The notes beneath the pieces are model-generated. The model was not told the origin of the DNA. It saw only the letters and a list, made by a program, of their open reading frames with translations, and did not search any database. Shown piece after piece: positions 11,301 to 19,911 of a DNA stretch of 64,000 nucleotides. Numbering within the stretch: position 1 is the first letter of the stretch; every line of letters begins with the position of its first letter. This DNA comes from Polaribacter filamentus (GTDB lineage Bacteria; Bacteroidota; Bacteroidia; Flavobacteriales; Flavobacteriaceae). Made by a program: the position numbers and the translations under genes. The DNA lies in contig NZ_MQUA01000013.1 of the NCBI RefSeq assembly GCF_002943715.1, positions 1,233,001 to 1,297,000 on the forward strand, given 5' to 3'.

Positions 11301-12722
11301 TTCATCATTTATGGTAATATCGCCATCAAATTTATTATTTTGATATTGCCCATTTGCAACAATATTTTTATAGGGATATCCTTTAAATTTAATTTTAGAA
11401 ATTTTTCCGTTAAAAGCGGTATTAATGTTATCTAATTTAAATCCGCTTCCTTTAACTTTACCTTTTAAAGATAGGGTTCCAAATAAAGGATCACTAAAAA
11501 AAGCACCAATATTAAAATCCTTAAGTTGAATTACACCATCATAAACAGCATAATCAATATTGTCAATATTGGTAATTTGCAAATCTGAAATCGCAGAACC
11601 TATTTGAGATTTAATTTCAATTTCTGCTTGTATTTGATCAGGTGTAACTCTTATATATCCTTTTAAATCAAACACACCCAATTTATTAAATTCTGATGGC
11701 AAGGTATTCCCTAAAACGTTTGGTAAAATATTTTTTAATTCTTGATAAGTAGCGGACAAAGTATTCAAATTCCCTTCAAAAACAAAACCTCTTTCCTGAC
11801 TTACCGCATTTACAAAAGATAAATCTCCTTCAATTTTTATACCTCCTTTCGAATATAGCTTAAGTTTATTTAGATCAAAACTGTTAATTGTGCCTTCTAA
11901 ATTTCCATTAAAATCTAGAATATCATTTCCGCTTAATTCACTGTAAAATTTCTTAACATCTTGCACTGCTATTTTACTTGCATTAAATTTCGCTTTAATT
12001 TTTACTTTATCATTAAAATTAGCTAAATCTTTTCTTTTATAATTAAAATCAATATCGCCTTTTATATCCGTATTTTTAGTTTGCAATGTGGTTTTTTTAA
12101 AACGCATTGCAGTTTTTGAATATCCAAAATTTGTAGTTAAATTAGTTACTTCTAGACCATATTTATCAACAAAATAGAGACCTCTTATGTTTGATGAAAA
12201 ATTAGAACCTACAATAGCTAATTTTTGCAAATTTCCACCAGCATTTTTAACAGCATAGATAAGAGAATCTATGCTATTAGCGTTAATTAATTTAAAATTT
12301 AAATCATTAAGATAAAGATTAGAAGTTCTTAAAATAAACGGATTTAAAGAATCATTTGGTTTTCCTGTATCAAAAGATGCAATAAATATAGACATATTAT
12401 CGTTTTCTTCGCCTTTGTAAGTTTTCATTTTAAAATCTACACCATCTAAAGAAATACTTTTTAGATTAACTTCATTATCTAAAAATCTTTTAACATTTAA
12501 AATTGAGGTACTCACATTTTTTGCAAAAATCAACGTGTCTTTATGATGATCTCTAATTTGAACACCTTTTAACTGCACACTTCCTAAAAAAGAAAAATCA
12601 ACTCTCTCAATATTTAAGTTTATACCAAAATCTTCATTGATTTTATTCGTTGCATAATGCCCCAATTTGGTTTGGATTGCAGGTATAGAAAGTATCATAC
12701 TAATCAATAGCAAAAAGAGCAC
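8313..12722 (-). CDS. tamB: Translocation and assembly module protein TamB-like
   Basis: About 1469 residues, the usual size for a Bacteroidota TamB/AsmA-like protein. It has an N-terminal membrane helix (FLLLISMILSIPAIQ), a very long repetitive beta-rich region that would span the periplasm, and a C-terminal DUF490-type domain (GNYLQIRID-like glycine motifs, then SRVGVPVGAQTQSSVIGEVKVEV near the end). TamB bridges inner and outer membranes and aids protein or phospholipid transport. The only standard start in frame is GTG at 12722, which falls inside the membrane helix; the frame stays open upstream with a basic KKVGKKIVKW stretch that belongs to the protein, but without ATG, GTG or TTG (see findings). 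Confidence 0.88.
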   Translation of the reverse strand: MLFLLLISMILSIPAIQTKLGHYATNKINEDFGINLNIERVDFSFLGSVQLKGVQIRDHHKDTLIFAKNVSTSILNVKRFLDNEVNLKSISLDGVDFKMKTYKGEENDNMSIFIASFDTGKPNDSLNPFILRTSNLYLNDLNFKLINANSIDSLIYAVKNAGGNLQKLAIVGSNFSSNIRGLYFVDKYGLEVTNLTTNFGYSKTAMRFKKTTLQTKNTDIKGDIDFNYKRKDLANFNDKVKIKAKFNASKIAVQDVKKFYSELSGNDILDFNGNLEGTINSFDLNKLKLYSKGGIKIEGDLSFVNAVSQERGFVFEGNLNTLSATYQELKNILPNVLGNTLPSEFNKLGVFDLKGYIRVTPDQIQAEIEIKSQIGSAISDLQITNIDNIDYAVYDGVIQLKDFNIGAFFSDPLFGTLSLKGKVKGSGFKLDNINTAFNGKISKIKFKGYPYKNIVANGQYQNNKFDGDITINDENFKMNFNGLADLSSEVRKFDFKTNISYLNLKKTNLFVRDSIAELKGIIELDIEGNTFDDIVGQAIFKNVFYTNQKKEYRFEEFKILSTVKESIKRIDLESKDIANGYLTGKFIFSEVSMLAQNALGSIYTNYKPYKVAPNQFLDFNFTLYNQIVNVFFPEIFIDDNTKIKGKIESDKNLLKLTLSSLRIDAYGNELKDILLRTDNQNPLYNSHITASEVNTKYYNISKLNLLNLTQNDTLFFKSEFNGGINKNENFNLDFYYTINKETKSVIGFEKSTFVFKDTAWDINPNEKNTDKITFDLKNEEFNFSQFEFVSGFQKIEFTGNLKGDSEKTLLADFTNVKLQSFLPEIDSLSLRGRVSGNLDFIQKGNVYSPEAVLVIKDFQVNKFKQGDLAINISGDNSYEKYTVDLSIDNENVKSIAAIGSVDFSNLRPIIDLEVFLEDYDLEAFSPLGQDVISSLRGSVSGKFNLSGFLGNPDMDGTLYLKNAGLKFPYLNVDYDFEGESTISLFQQSFNLDDIKLLDTRYKTRGKLLGEISHQNFDKWVLELEVDTNNLLVLDTKNTEEAVYYGTAFMDGNAKITGLTDQLTIDVNAKTKAGTKFVVPLKDIETVDNFKLIHFKSDEIKVEDRQRKLAQEAVKGLSLNIDIEVTKDAEAQVVIDEINGSQLTGRGQGNLQIRIDTRGKFNMFGDYTIDSGVYDFKYGGFISKPFLIQKGGTVSWSGNPYEANLDVTAIYKAKANPAVLLENFNSNRKEQIDLVTRISGGLFSSKQELDIQLTNVDPTIASELEFILNDNNINEKTTQFISLLAFGTFRNPDKINFDVNNTLTNTASSAISAAFSSLLNSPESKFQLGFDYQQGERGNDIDRLNIDNQVDLSVSTQVSDRIIINGKVGVPVGAQTQSSVIGEVKVEVLLNKQGNFRGTIFNRQNEIQYSTEEEGYTQGVGLSYQVNFNKLADLFMKSHFKSKVIKKRKKVIEKDTLKINKPELINFEGN

Positions 12723-12935
12723 AAAGTACCCTAGCCATTTTACTATTTTTTTTCCTACTTTTTTGATGATGTTTTTATTTAAATTAGTTATAAAACTACA
12801 TAATTTATAATCAAAAATGTTGCCACTTATTACAAAGAACGTGCAAATTTAACAAAGAATTAAATATCTATTCCTAAAAAAAATAAGGCATCCTTAAAAT
12901 TATACTTAGTTTTGTAAAAATTTAACTTTCTTTTG

Positions 12936-13961
12936 ATGAATAAACCTGTTTATATTTTAGGAATTGAATCTTCTTGTGATGATACGAGTGCATCCGTTAT
13001 TTGTGATGCAAAAGTATTAAGTAACGTAGTTGCAAACCAAGAAGTACACTCAAAATATGGCGGAGTTGTTCCTGAATTGGCTTCAAGAGCGCACCAACAA
13101 AACATTGTGCCCGTAGTACAACAAGCTTTAGAACAAGCTAACATTACAAAAGAACAACTGTCTGCAATTGCATTTACAAAAGGACCTGGTTTAATGGGTT
13201 CTTTATTGGTGGGTACTTCTTTTGCCAAATCGTTGGCTTTGGGTTTACAAATTCCTTTAATTGATGTAAATCACATGCAAGCCCATATTTTAGCACATTT
13301 TATTGTTGATGAAAACAGTAAAAAACCCACTTTTCCTTTTATTTGTTTAACCATAAGCGGCGGACATACCCAAATTGTAAAAGTTTCTGATTACTTTAAA
13401 ATGGAAATTTTAGGCGAAACGATGGATGATGCAGTTGGTGAAGCTTTTGATAAATCTGCGAAAATTTTAGGATTGCCGTATCCTGGCGGACCATTAATCG
13501 ATAAATACGCACAATTAGGAAACGAAAAAGCATTTCAATTTACCAAACCAAAAGTAGGCGATTTAGAATTTAGTTTTAGCGGATTAAAAACTGGAATTTT
13601 ATATTTTATTCAGAAACAAGTGCGAATAAACCCTAATTTTATTGAAGAAAATTTAAATGATATTTGTGCGTCTATTCAATATACAATTGCAGAAATTCTG
13701 ATGGATAAATTAAAAAAAGCAGTTAAAATAACAGGAATAAAACAGATTGCAATTGCTGGCGGAGTTTCTGCAAATTCAGAAATTAGAAAAAGACTGGAAT
13801 TGGCCGAAAAACATTTTGGTTGGACCACTTTTATTCCTAAATTTGTATACACCACAGACAATGCTGCAATGATTGCTATAACTGGATATTTAAAATATTT
13901 AGACAATACGTATGCGGATATTTCTGTAACAGCAAAAGCGCGTTTAAAAGTTACAGAATAA
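12936..13961 (+). CDS. tsaD: tRNA N6-adenosine threonylcarbamoyltransferase
   Basis: A 341-residue enzyme of universal t6A37 tRNA modification that transfers threonylcarbamoyl from TC-AMP with TsaB and TsaE. The N-terminal ILGIESSCDDTSASV, the metal-binding HMQAH (His113 and His117), SGGHTQ and the C-terminal AGGVSANSEIRK and TDNAAMIA motifs mark the ASKHA fold. ATG at 12936 is chosen; an in-frame TTG three bases earlier is less likely. Divergent from tamB; a TAGTTTTG box at 12907-12914 resembles the flavobacterial -7 element. Confidence 0.97.
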   Translation: MNKPVYILGIESSCDDTSASVICDAKVLSNVVANQEVHSKYGGVVPELASRAHQQNIVPVVQQALEQANITKEQLSAIAFTKGPGLMGSLLVGTSFAKSLALGLQIPLIDVNHMQAHILAHFIVDENSKKPTFPFICLTISGGHTQIVKVSDYFKMEILGETMDDAVGEAFDKSAKILGLPYPGGPLIDKYAQLGNEKAFQFTKPKVGDLEFSFSGLKTGILYFIQKQVRINPNFIEENLNDICASIQYTIAEILMDKLKKAVKITGIKQIAIAGGVSANSEIRKRLELAEKHFGWTTFIPKFVYTTDNAAMIAITGYLKYLDNTYADISVTAKARLKVTE

Positions 13962-14037
13962 ACCTATAAAAAGTTTTTATCACAAATTTAAATTGTTTAA
14001 AAAAAATCAATATAAACTTTAAAAATATTTTAATTCA

Positions 14038-15896
14038 GTGAAATACTTTAAAAACAGACTTTTATTCAATATTTATTACTTTCTATTTTGGATTGTTTAT
14101 TTCGTTTTTGCACGTCTATTTTTTCTTATTTATTATTTTGAAAAAACAAAAGAACTTGATACTTATACGATTTTAAAAACATTTTTATATGGTTTACAAT
14201 TAGATATTTCTTTTACAGCTTACCTTTCCTTTATACCTTTTTTGTTGATTATTTTCTCAACTTTTATCAACCCTAAAATCATTTTAAAATTATAAAATGG
14301 TATACAATTCCTGTGCTTATTTTCATCAGTTTAATGCTAATGATTGATGCAGGTTTGTACCAAGCTTGGGGAATTCGCTTAGACACTTCGCTCCTAGCTT
14401 ACCTTAACACACCACTGTTAATGGTTTCATCGGCATCAACATTTCAATTGGCTTTTGGGGTGTTCGCTTGGTGGTTAACTACATTTCTGTTCATCAAACT
14501 TTACAACAAAATTCATAAGAAAAATAATGAAAAACTCAATTTTGGAAGTTGGTTAGAAATTCCGATTTTTTTATTAATCACAGCAACTTTGATAATTCCT
14601 GTAAGAGGCGGATTTCAAACAATTCCTGTAAATCAAAGTAATGTCTATTTCTCTGATAAAATGTTTGCAAATCATGCAGCTATCAATTTCATTTGGAACT
14701 TTTTTAACACACTTACTTTCGAAACTGATGGTAAAAATCCGTACAAATATTTTGATGATGAAACAGCCATACATATCATCAACAAAACTAGAAATAAGCT
14801 CTTATACTCAAATAGAACTGATTCAATTTTAACTACCTCTAAACCCAATGTAATTTTAATACTTTGGGAGAGTTTAAGTGCGAAAGTTGTAGGTTCTTTA
14901 GGCGGCGAACCAAATGTTACCCCTAATTTAAACAACCTGTCTAAAGAAGGTATTTTATTTACCAACTTCTATGCAAACGGCGACAGAACAGACAAAGGGA
15001 TTCCAGCAATCTTAAGTGGCTATTATCCTTTGCCTTTTAAGAGAATTATGCGCATGCCGAATAAAACTAGAAGTTTGCCTATGCTCCCGAAAAAAATGAT
15101 AGATTTAGGCTACAAAACTTCGTTTTATTATGGAGGAGATTTAAATTTTGGTAATATGAATACCTACATACGAAATGCAGGAATCACAGATATTATTGAC
15201 GGAAGTGAATTTGATAAAAAAGATTGGAATTCAAAATGGGGCGCTTATGATGATGTTTTTATGAAGCGTTTTGCAAAAGATTTATCAACCAAACAAAGTG
15301 AACCTTTTTTTAAAATTGCGCTTACTTTAACAAGTCATGAACCTTATGAAATAAAAGGCGAATATGTATTTGGGAATGATACTGAGGATAATAATTTTAG
15401 AAGCGCACATCATTATACAGATCAAGTAATTGGCGATTTTATAGCATTTGCAAAACAACAGGATTGGTATAAAAATACGTTAATTGTTATTATGGCAGAT
15501 CATGGCCATAGTTCTCCAAAACATAAACCACCTTATTTTTCTCCTAAAAAGTTTAGAATTCCGATGTTATGGTTAGGCGGAGCTATAAATAAAAACATCA
15601 AAGAAATTAATACAATTGCAAGTCAAGTTGATTTTCCTTACACTTTACTAGATCTATTAAAAGCAGACAATAAAGACTTTATTTTTAGCAAAAATATTTT
15701 TAATACTTCGGATGAGCAATTTGCACATTATACGTTTAATAAAGGCTTTGGAACACTTACAAAAGAGGGGCTTTTTTTATATGATTATACAAGTGAAAAA
15801 CCAATTTTGGAAACAGGTAAAAACACTACAAAACTAGATTCTTTGGGAAAAGCAATTACTCAAAACTCATATTCAGATTTTTTGAAACGGAAATAG
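14038..15896 (+). pseudogene. LTA-synthase-family sulfatase, split by a -1 frame break
   Basis: Two abutting frames together encode one about 619-residue membrane phosphotransferase/sulfatase of the LtaS type. The first (GTG 14038 to TAA 14295) carries two membrane helices; the second (open from before 14313 to 15896) carries further helices and the extracellular alkaline-phosphatase-fold domain with VILILWESLSAKVVGSLGG, catalytic Thr in NGDRTDKGIPAILSGYY and metal-binding ADHGHSS. Adding one base in the AAAA run at 14286-14289 joins them as ...KIILK-IIKWYTIPV. The break sits exactly on the heptamer T TTA AAA. It may be a mutation, a read error or programmed slippage. Substrate unknown; in Gram-negatives, relatives modify glycans or lipids. 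Confidence 0.75.
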
Positions 15897-16083
15897 TTTT
15901 ATTTATTTCTAAGCTTTAGAAGATAACTTAGCCAAACAATAGTTTCTTGTGCACTTAAATATACAGTTCCTCGAGATATAAATCAAATTGCAAGAGGTAG
16001 CTAACTTATTGGGCGGAAACACCTCTAAATTTATAAAAAGTTAGTTTTTTTTTATGATAACAATACGATTTAAAATTAATAGA
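15897..16083. other. Spacer with possible short coding relic
   Basis: Nothing clear. A stretch near 15990-16045 reads as a short plus-strand peptide containing EVANLLGGNTSKF, preceded by stops, so it may be a relic of an unidentified gene. I cannot name it. Confidence 0.3.
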
Positions 16084-16111
16084 AAAATCCCAAGTTTTAG
16101 CTTGGGATTTT
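16084..16111. terminator. Bidirectional hairpin terminator
   Basis: Perfect 11-bp stem AAAATCCCAAG / CTTGGGATTTT with a TTTTAG loop between two convergent genes. Confidence 0.8.
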
Positions 16112-16143
16112 CTGTTTTTCTGAAAACTAAAAAATAGTTTATA

Positions 16144-16761
16144 TTAAGATTTTTTATTAATTTTTATAGAGCAACCAATTGCTCTTGTTTCTGTTTTTTC
16201 TGGCGTTTTACCTACTAATAAAAAATCTAGCGCATTCTCTACATATTTTTCTGTAACAGCATCTGCATTTCTAGAACTATTGTCGATTGCACCAATATAT
16301 TCAACTTTCATAGTTGATTTAGTCACAATAAAAACATGTGGTGTTTTAGATGCACCAAATTTTGGAAAAACCTCTTGTTTAGCATCCAATAAATACGGAA
16401 ATGTAAATCCTTTTTCTGTCGCTCTAACTTTCATATCCTCAAAACCATCGCCTTTAGAAACATTTGGATCATTCGGATTTATAGCAATTACTGGATATCC
16501 TTTTGTTTTATACTTTCCATCTATAGCCACAATTCTGTCTTCATTTGCAACCGAATATGGACACGTATTACACGTAAAAATGATAATAAATCCTTTAGCG
16601 GTTTTATAATCTGACAAAGAAACCATTTTACCATTTATATTCTTTAATTTAAAATCTTCTATTTTATCACCTACTTTATAGCCAGCATCCGTTTTCATAG
16701 TAAAAGCAAGGGTAATAAAGACAAAAATTGATACTACCGCAGATGTTTTAATTATTTTCAT
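16144..16761 (-). CDS. Exported thioredoxin-fold (redoxin) protein
   Basis: A 205-residue protein with an N-terminal signal sequence (residues 1-23) and an AhpC/TSA-like redoxin domain. The FTCNTCPYS motif supplies a CxxC pair (Cys64, Cys67), and KTPHVFIV contains the conserved cis-proline. It probably acts as a periplasmic or surface thiol oxidoreductase. It sits 6 bases downstream of the TlpA-like lipoprotein gene, suggesting a shared role in disulfide reduction; the exact partner is unknown. Confidence 0.85.
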   Translation of the reverse strand: MKIIKTSAVVSIFVFITLAFTMKTDAGYKVGDKIEDFKLKNINGKMVSLSDYKTAKGFIIIFTCNTCPYSVANEDRIVAIDGKYKTKGYPVIAINPNDPNVSKGDGFEDMKVRATEKGFTFPYLLDAKQEVFPKFGASKTPHVFIVTKSTMKVEYIGAIDNSSRNADAVTEKYVENALDFLLVGKTPEKTETRAIGCSIKINKKS

Positions 16762-16767
16762 AATTTT

Positions 16768-17289
16768 TTATTGAATAAATGCTAGTAATTCACTTTCTAA
16801 AGTTTTATAATCAAAAGATTGCTCATAAAACTTTCTGTTATTTTTATTGTAAATAATTGTTGCAGGTAAAGCGCCACTCCAACTTTCATCAATTTCTTTT
16901 ATCCAAACATCTTCATTAACATCGTCTAATAAAACAACTTCTGATTGTATTTTGTGCTTGTTGATAAAAGGAATTAATTTCTTTTCCACTTGTTTCGGAA
17001 AATCTAAGCTTACCAACAAAACTTCTACATTTTTATTTGCATATTCTTGTTTAATTTTCTCAAAATAAGGCAGTTCTTTTACACAAGGTGCACACCAAGT
17101 TGCCCAAAAGTTTATCACATAAATTTTGCCATCCTTCTTTTCTAAAAAAGGTTTTAACTGCTTGTAGTTATATGATTTAACTGATGAAACTTGAACAGCT
17201 TTTTGGGTGCCCGTTCCTTTAACAATTTCTTTTTTACAAGAAAAAAATCCCATAAAAATAAAAAGAATAAAAATCGCTTTTTTAATCAT
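16768..17289 (-). CDS. TlpA-like thiol-disulfide oxidoreductase lipoprotein
   Basis: A 173-residue protein with a lipoprotein signal (MIKKAIFILFIFMGFFSC, acylated Cys18) followed by a thioredoxin fold with NFWATWCAPCVKE (Cys66, Cys69). TlpA proteins reduce disulfides of exported proteins, classically for cytochrome maturation. First gene of a pair with the redoxin gene; its start is ATG 17289. Confidence 0.9.
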   Translation of the reverse strand: MIKKAIFILFIFMGFFSCKKEIVKGTGTQKAVQVSSVKSYNYKQLKPFLEKKDGKIYVINFWATWCAPCVKELPYFEKIKQEYANKNVEVLLVSLDFPKQVEKKLIPFINKHKIQSEVVLLDDVNEDVWIKEIDESWSGALPATIIYNKNNRKFYEQSFDYKTLESELLAFIQ

Positions 17290-17348
17290 TTGATAAAAAT
17301 ACTAATTTTTAAATATTCAGATAAACTAATTAACTCTTAATTAACCAA

Positions 17349-17379
17349 AAAACCTCATAAAACTAGTTTATGAGGTTTT
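17349..17379. terminator. Hairpin terminator after the S1/P1 nuclease gene
   Basis: Stem AAAACCTCATAAA / TTTATGAGGTTTT, 13 bp, loop ACTAG, lying just past the stop of the minus-strand nuclease gene. Confidence 0.8.
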
Positions 17380-17400
17380 AAAAATCTATTTTACAACTAG

Positions 17401-18183
17401 TTAATCATAAATTTCATTCAGCAATCTTGCCAAACGAATTCCGCCTCTTTGTAATTGTGTTCTTACGGTCCCGAAGTGATCATAAGAATAATTATATTTT
17501 AAATTTTCTCCTACTTTTACTGAATTATAAACTTCTTTTGTAATTATATGTACTTCATTTACCCACTCAATAATAGTACCTTTTTCAATGGCTTCAATTT
17601 GTTTTTTTGATAAATAGTCTGCATTTTCAGCCAATTCTACATAACTCATTTCCCAATCATCAATCATTTTACTATCCCAAACACTGTGCAAGTTTGTACC
17701 ATTACCAAACCACTGAACTTGTATACTATTACCACCTTTATCTTCCTTTTGGCCAATATGCATCGGTTGATGTAAATCGCCAATAAAATGAATTAACATT
17801 TTTAAATAAAAATTTTGCGCTTCTTCAGTACTATTTTTATCTTTTAAAATAGCAATACATTTATGAATACCTGTTACTAAATCTCCTTCTGGATTCTTTT
17901 CTGCCTGCTCGTACGTTTGATCCAAATCCATATTTACATAATGCATCGGATAATATTCACTATATTTTCTATCAGATTTTATTTCATCTGCAAACGTGGA
18001 AACAAAAGCTAAACTTTGCCCTTTTAGTATTTTATCAACACATTTTTTAGTTTTTCTCGTAAGATGTTTTTCGGCTATTTTACCGATAACTCTATGTCCG
18101 TTTTTTCCCCAAAACACAGCTTCATCCGAAGAAGATTTCATAAAGAAAAGAAAAGGAATCAATAAAAGGATTTTGAAATTCAT
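17401..18183 (-). CDS. S1/P1 family zinc nuclease
   Basis: A 260-residue exported single-strand nuclease. After a signal peptide the mature N-terminus would begin at Trp25 (FWGKNGHRVIG), whose backbone and side groups bind the zinc cluster in this family. Other ligand motifs are visible: MHYVNMD, HFIGDLHQPMHIG and NLHSVWDSKMID. It likely degrades extracellular or periplasmic DNA/RNA for nutrient phosphorus. It is monocistronic, ended by the hairpin at 17349. Confidence 0.92.
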   Translation of the reverse strand: MNFKILLLIPFLFFMKSSSDEAVFWGKNGHRVIGKIAEKHLTRKTKKCVDKILKGQSLAFVSTFADEIKSDRKYSEYYPMHYVNMDLDQTYEQAEKNPEGDLVTGIHKCIAILKDKNSTEEAQNFYLKMLIHFIGDLHQPMHIGQKEDKGGNSIQVQWFGNGTNLHSVWDSKMIDDWEMSYVELAENADYLSKKQIEAIEKGTIIEWVNEVHIITKEVYNSVKVGENLKYNYSYDHFGTVRTQLQRGGIRLARLLNEIYD

Positions 18184-18237
18184 TTGAATATTTTGAAATT
18201 AATTTTCAGCTAAAGTATAAAAAAATTACGTAAAAAT

Positions 18238-18269
18238 TTGTTATTATTAAAAATAATATTATATCTTCG
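18238..18269 (+). promoter_or_regulatory. Flavobacterial-type promoter for the SPFH gene
   Basis: TTG at 18238, 21-base spacer, TATCTTCG at 18262 (consensus TAnnTTTG with one mismatch), 37 bases before the start codon. Confidence 0.5.
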
Positions 18270-18305
18270 TGATATCAATATAATATCAATTTAAACTAAA
18301 CATCG

Positions 18306-19166
18306 ATGAAATCAGAAAAAATTATCAAACCTGCAAATGGTTATTTAATGTTATTAGTAGTTTTACTTTTATTCTTTGGCGGAATAACAATGTCTATAAT
18401 TAGCGAAACCCCTGTTTTTCTTTTAGCCTCAGCCATAGGTTTCTTTGGTTTTTTTGGCTTTATTTTAGTGAATCCGAATACGTCAAAAGTAATTTTACTT
18501 TTTGGTAAATATGTAGGAACCATAAAAGAAAATGGTTTGTATTGGGCAAATCCTTTGTACGGAAAAAAAGCAATTTCTTTAAGAGCGAGCAATTTTGATA
18601 GTGAACGTTTAAAAGTAAATGACAAACTTGGAAATCCAATAATGATTTCTACCATTTTAGTTTGGAGGGTTACAAACACATATAAAGCGGCTTTTGATGT
18701 TGATAATTACGAGAATTTTGTACGTGTACAAACAGATGCTGCCGTTAGAAAATTAGCAAGTATGTATCCTTATGATAATTTTGCTGATGAAGGTTCTGAT
18801 GAAGATATTACGTTGCGTTCTAGTGTAAATGAAGTTTCGGAAGCTTTAGAAAAAGAAATTGATGAACGTTTATCGATTGCAGGAATCGAAGTTTTAGAAG
18901 CAAGAATTGGTTATTTAGCATACGCTCAAGAAATTGCAAGCGCCATGCTTAAAAGACAACAAGCAACTGCAATTGTAGCTGCAAGACATAAAATTGTACA
19001 AGGTGCTGTGGAGATGGTAGAAATGGCGTTAAATGAACTAAGTAAAAGACAAATTGTTGAACTTGATGATGAACGAAAAGCTGCAATGGTTAGCAATTTA
19101 TTAGTTATTTTATGTGGTGATAAAGAAGCTTCGCCTGTTGTAAATACAGGTACTTTAAGTCATTAA
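18306..19166 (+). CDS. SPFH (stomatin/prohibitin) domain membrane protein
   Basis: A 286-residue protein with two N-terminal membrane helices (about residues 13-33 and 37-55), then an SPFH domain (NPNTSKVILLFGKYVGTIKENGLYWANPL through the EKEIDERLSIAGIEVLEARIGYLAYA segment) and a helical tail with AMLKRQQATAIVAARHKIVQGAVEMVEMAL. These proteins form large oligomers in membrane microdomains; the function here is not known. It leads a run of five plus-strand genes, the last of which encodes an Arc-type DNA-binding protein. Confidence 0.9.
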   Translation: MKSEKIIKPANGYLMLLVVLLLFFGGITMSIISETPVFLLASAIGFFGFFGFILVNPNTSKVILLFGKYVGTIKENGLYWANPLYGKKAISLRASNFDSERLKVNDKLGNPIMISTILVWRVTNTYKAAFDVDNYENFVRVQTDAAVRKLASMYPYDNFADEGSDEDITLRSSVNEVSEALEKEIDERLSIAGIEVLEARIGYLAYAQEIASAMLKRQQATAIVAARHKIVQGAVEMVEMALNELSKRQIVELDDERKAAMVSNLLVILCGDKEASPVVNTGTLSH

Positions 19167-19228
19167 AATCCATTCATAATTTCCCTTACAGCAGAATACC
19201 CGCACTAAATAGAAAAAATAAATAGAAG

Positions 19229-19387
19229 ATGAAAGAATATAGAATAGTTACTCCAAAATTAGGTTTTAGAAATAGGATGCAAAATTTTGAAGATGAGTTA
19301 AATCAATATGCGCGAGAAGGTTGGAAGGTCGTTAATATTAACCAAACTTGGACAAGCGTCGTTTTTGAAAGAGATAAAAATAGATAA
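19229..19387 (+). CDS. Small DUF4177-like protein
   Basis: A 52-residue protein, MKEYRIVTPKLG then ELNQYAREGWKVVNI and TSVVFERDK. The ELN-x-x-AREGWKVV pattern is typical of DUF4177-type small proteins, whose function is unknown. Its TAA overlaps the ATG of the next gene by one base (TAATG), which argues for translational coupling and that both are real. Too short for routine gene calling but well supported by the coupling. Confidence 0.75.
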   Translation: MKEYRIVTPKLGFRNRMQNFEDELNQYAREGWKVVNINQTWTSVVFERDKNR

Positions 19388-19911
19388 TGAAAGTATTTAA
19401 AGAAGAACAACGTTTTACGCAAAGTTGGATGATTATTATTCTGATAATTGCTCTTATTGGACCTCTTTGTTTTGGCGTTTACGGAATTATACAGCAACTA
19501 TTTTTAAATCAACCTTTTGGAGATAAACCAATGTCTGACGGAGGATTGCTGTTTTTCACCTTTGTAATGTTGTGCTTTTCAATCCTAATTTTCCTGTTTA
19601 AATTAACAACTAAAATTGATGAAATTGGGATTCATTATCAGTTTTTTCCTATTCATTTTTCTTTAAAAACTATTAACTGGTCAGAACTAAAAGCTGCAAA
19701 AGTGAGAACTTACCTTCCGCTTTCGGAATTTGGTGGTTGGGGTTTTAGAAGTGGTTTTTTTGGAAACAAAGGCAAAGGAAAAGCACTGAATGTTTCTGGT
19801 GATATTGGAATTCAACTTGAATTTAAAAACGGGCAAAAATTATTAATAGGAACACAAAAACAAACCGAAGCAAAAAGTGTTTTAGAAACCTACCAAAATA
19901 AAATAGTATGA
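19387..19911 (+). CDS. Two-helix membrane protein with PH-like domain
   Basis: A 174-residue protein with two membrane helices (about residues 13-36 and 53-72) followed by a soluble beta-rich domain (IDEIGIHYQFFPIHFSLKTI to GIQLEFKNGQKLLIGTQKQ) that has the look of a bacterial PH-like fold (DUF6141-type). No catalytic motif is visible. Overlaps the previous gene by one base and the next by four (ATGA), so it is cotranscribed. Function unknown. Confidence 0.7.
   Translation: MKVFKEEQRFTQSWMIIILIIALIGPLCFGVYGIIQQLFLNQPFGDKPMSDGGLLFFTFVMLCFSILIFLFKLTTKIDEIGIHYQFFPIHFSLKTINWSELKAAKVRTYLPLSEFGGWGFRSGFFGNKGKGKALNVSGDIGIQLEFKNGQKLLIGTQKQTEAKSVLETYQNKIV

Noticed and set aside
14038..14295. A separate 85-residue membrane protein
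   Set aside because: Its helices continue without a gap into the next frame and match the N-terminus of the sulfatase; treated as one broken gene.
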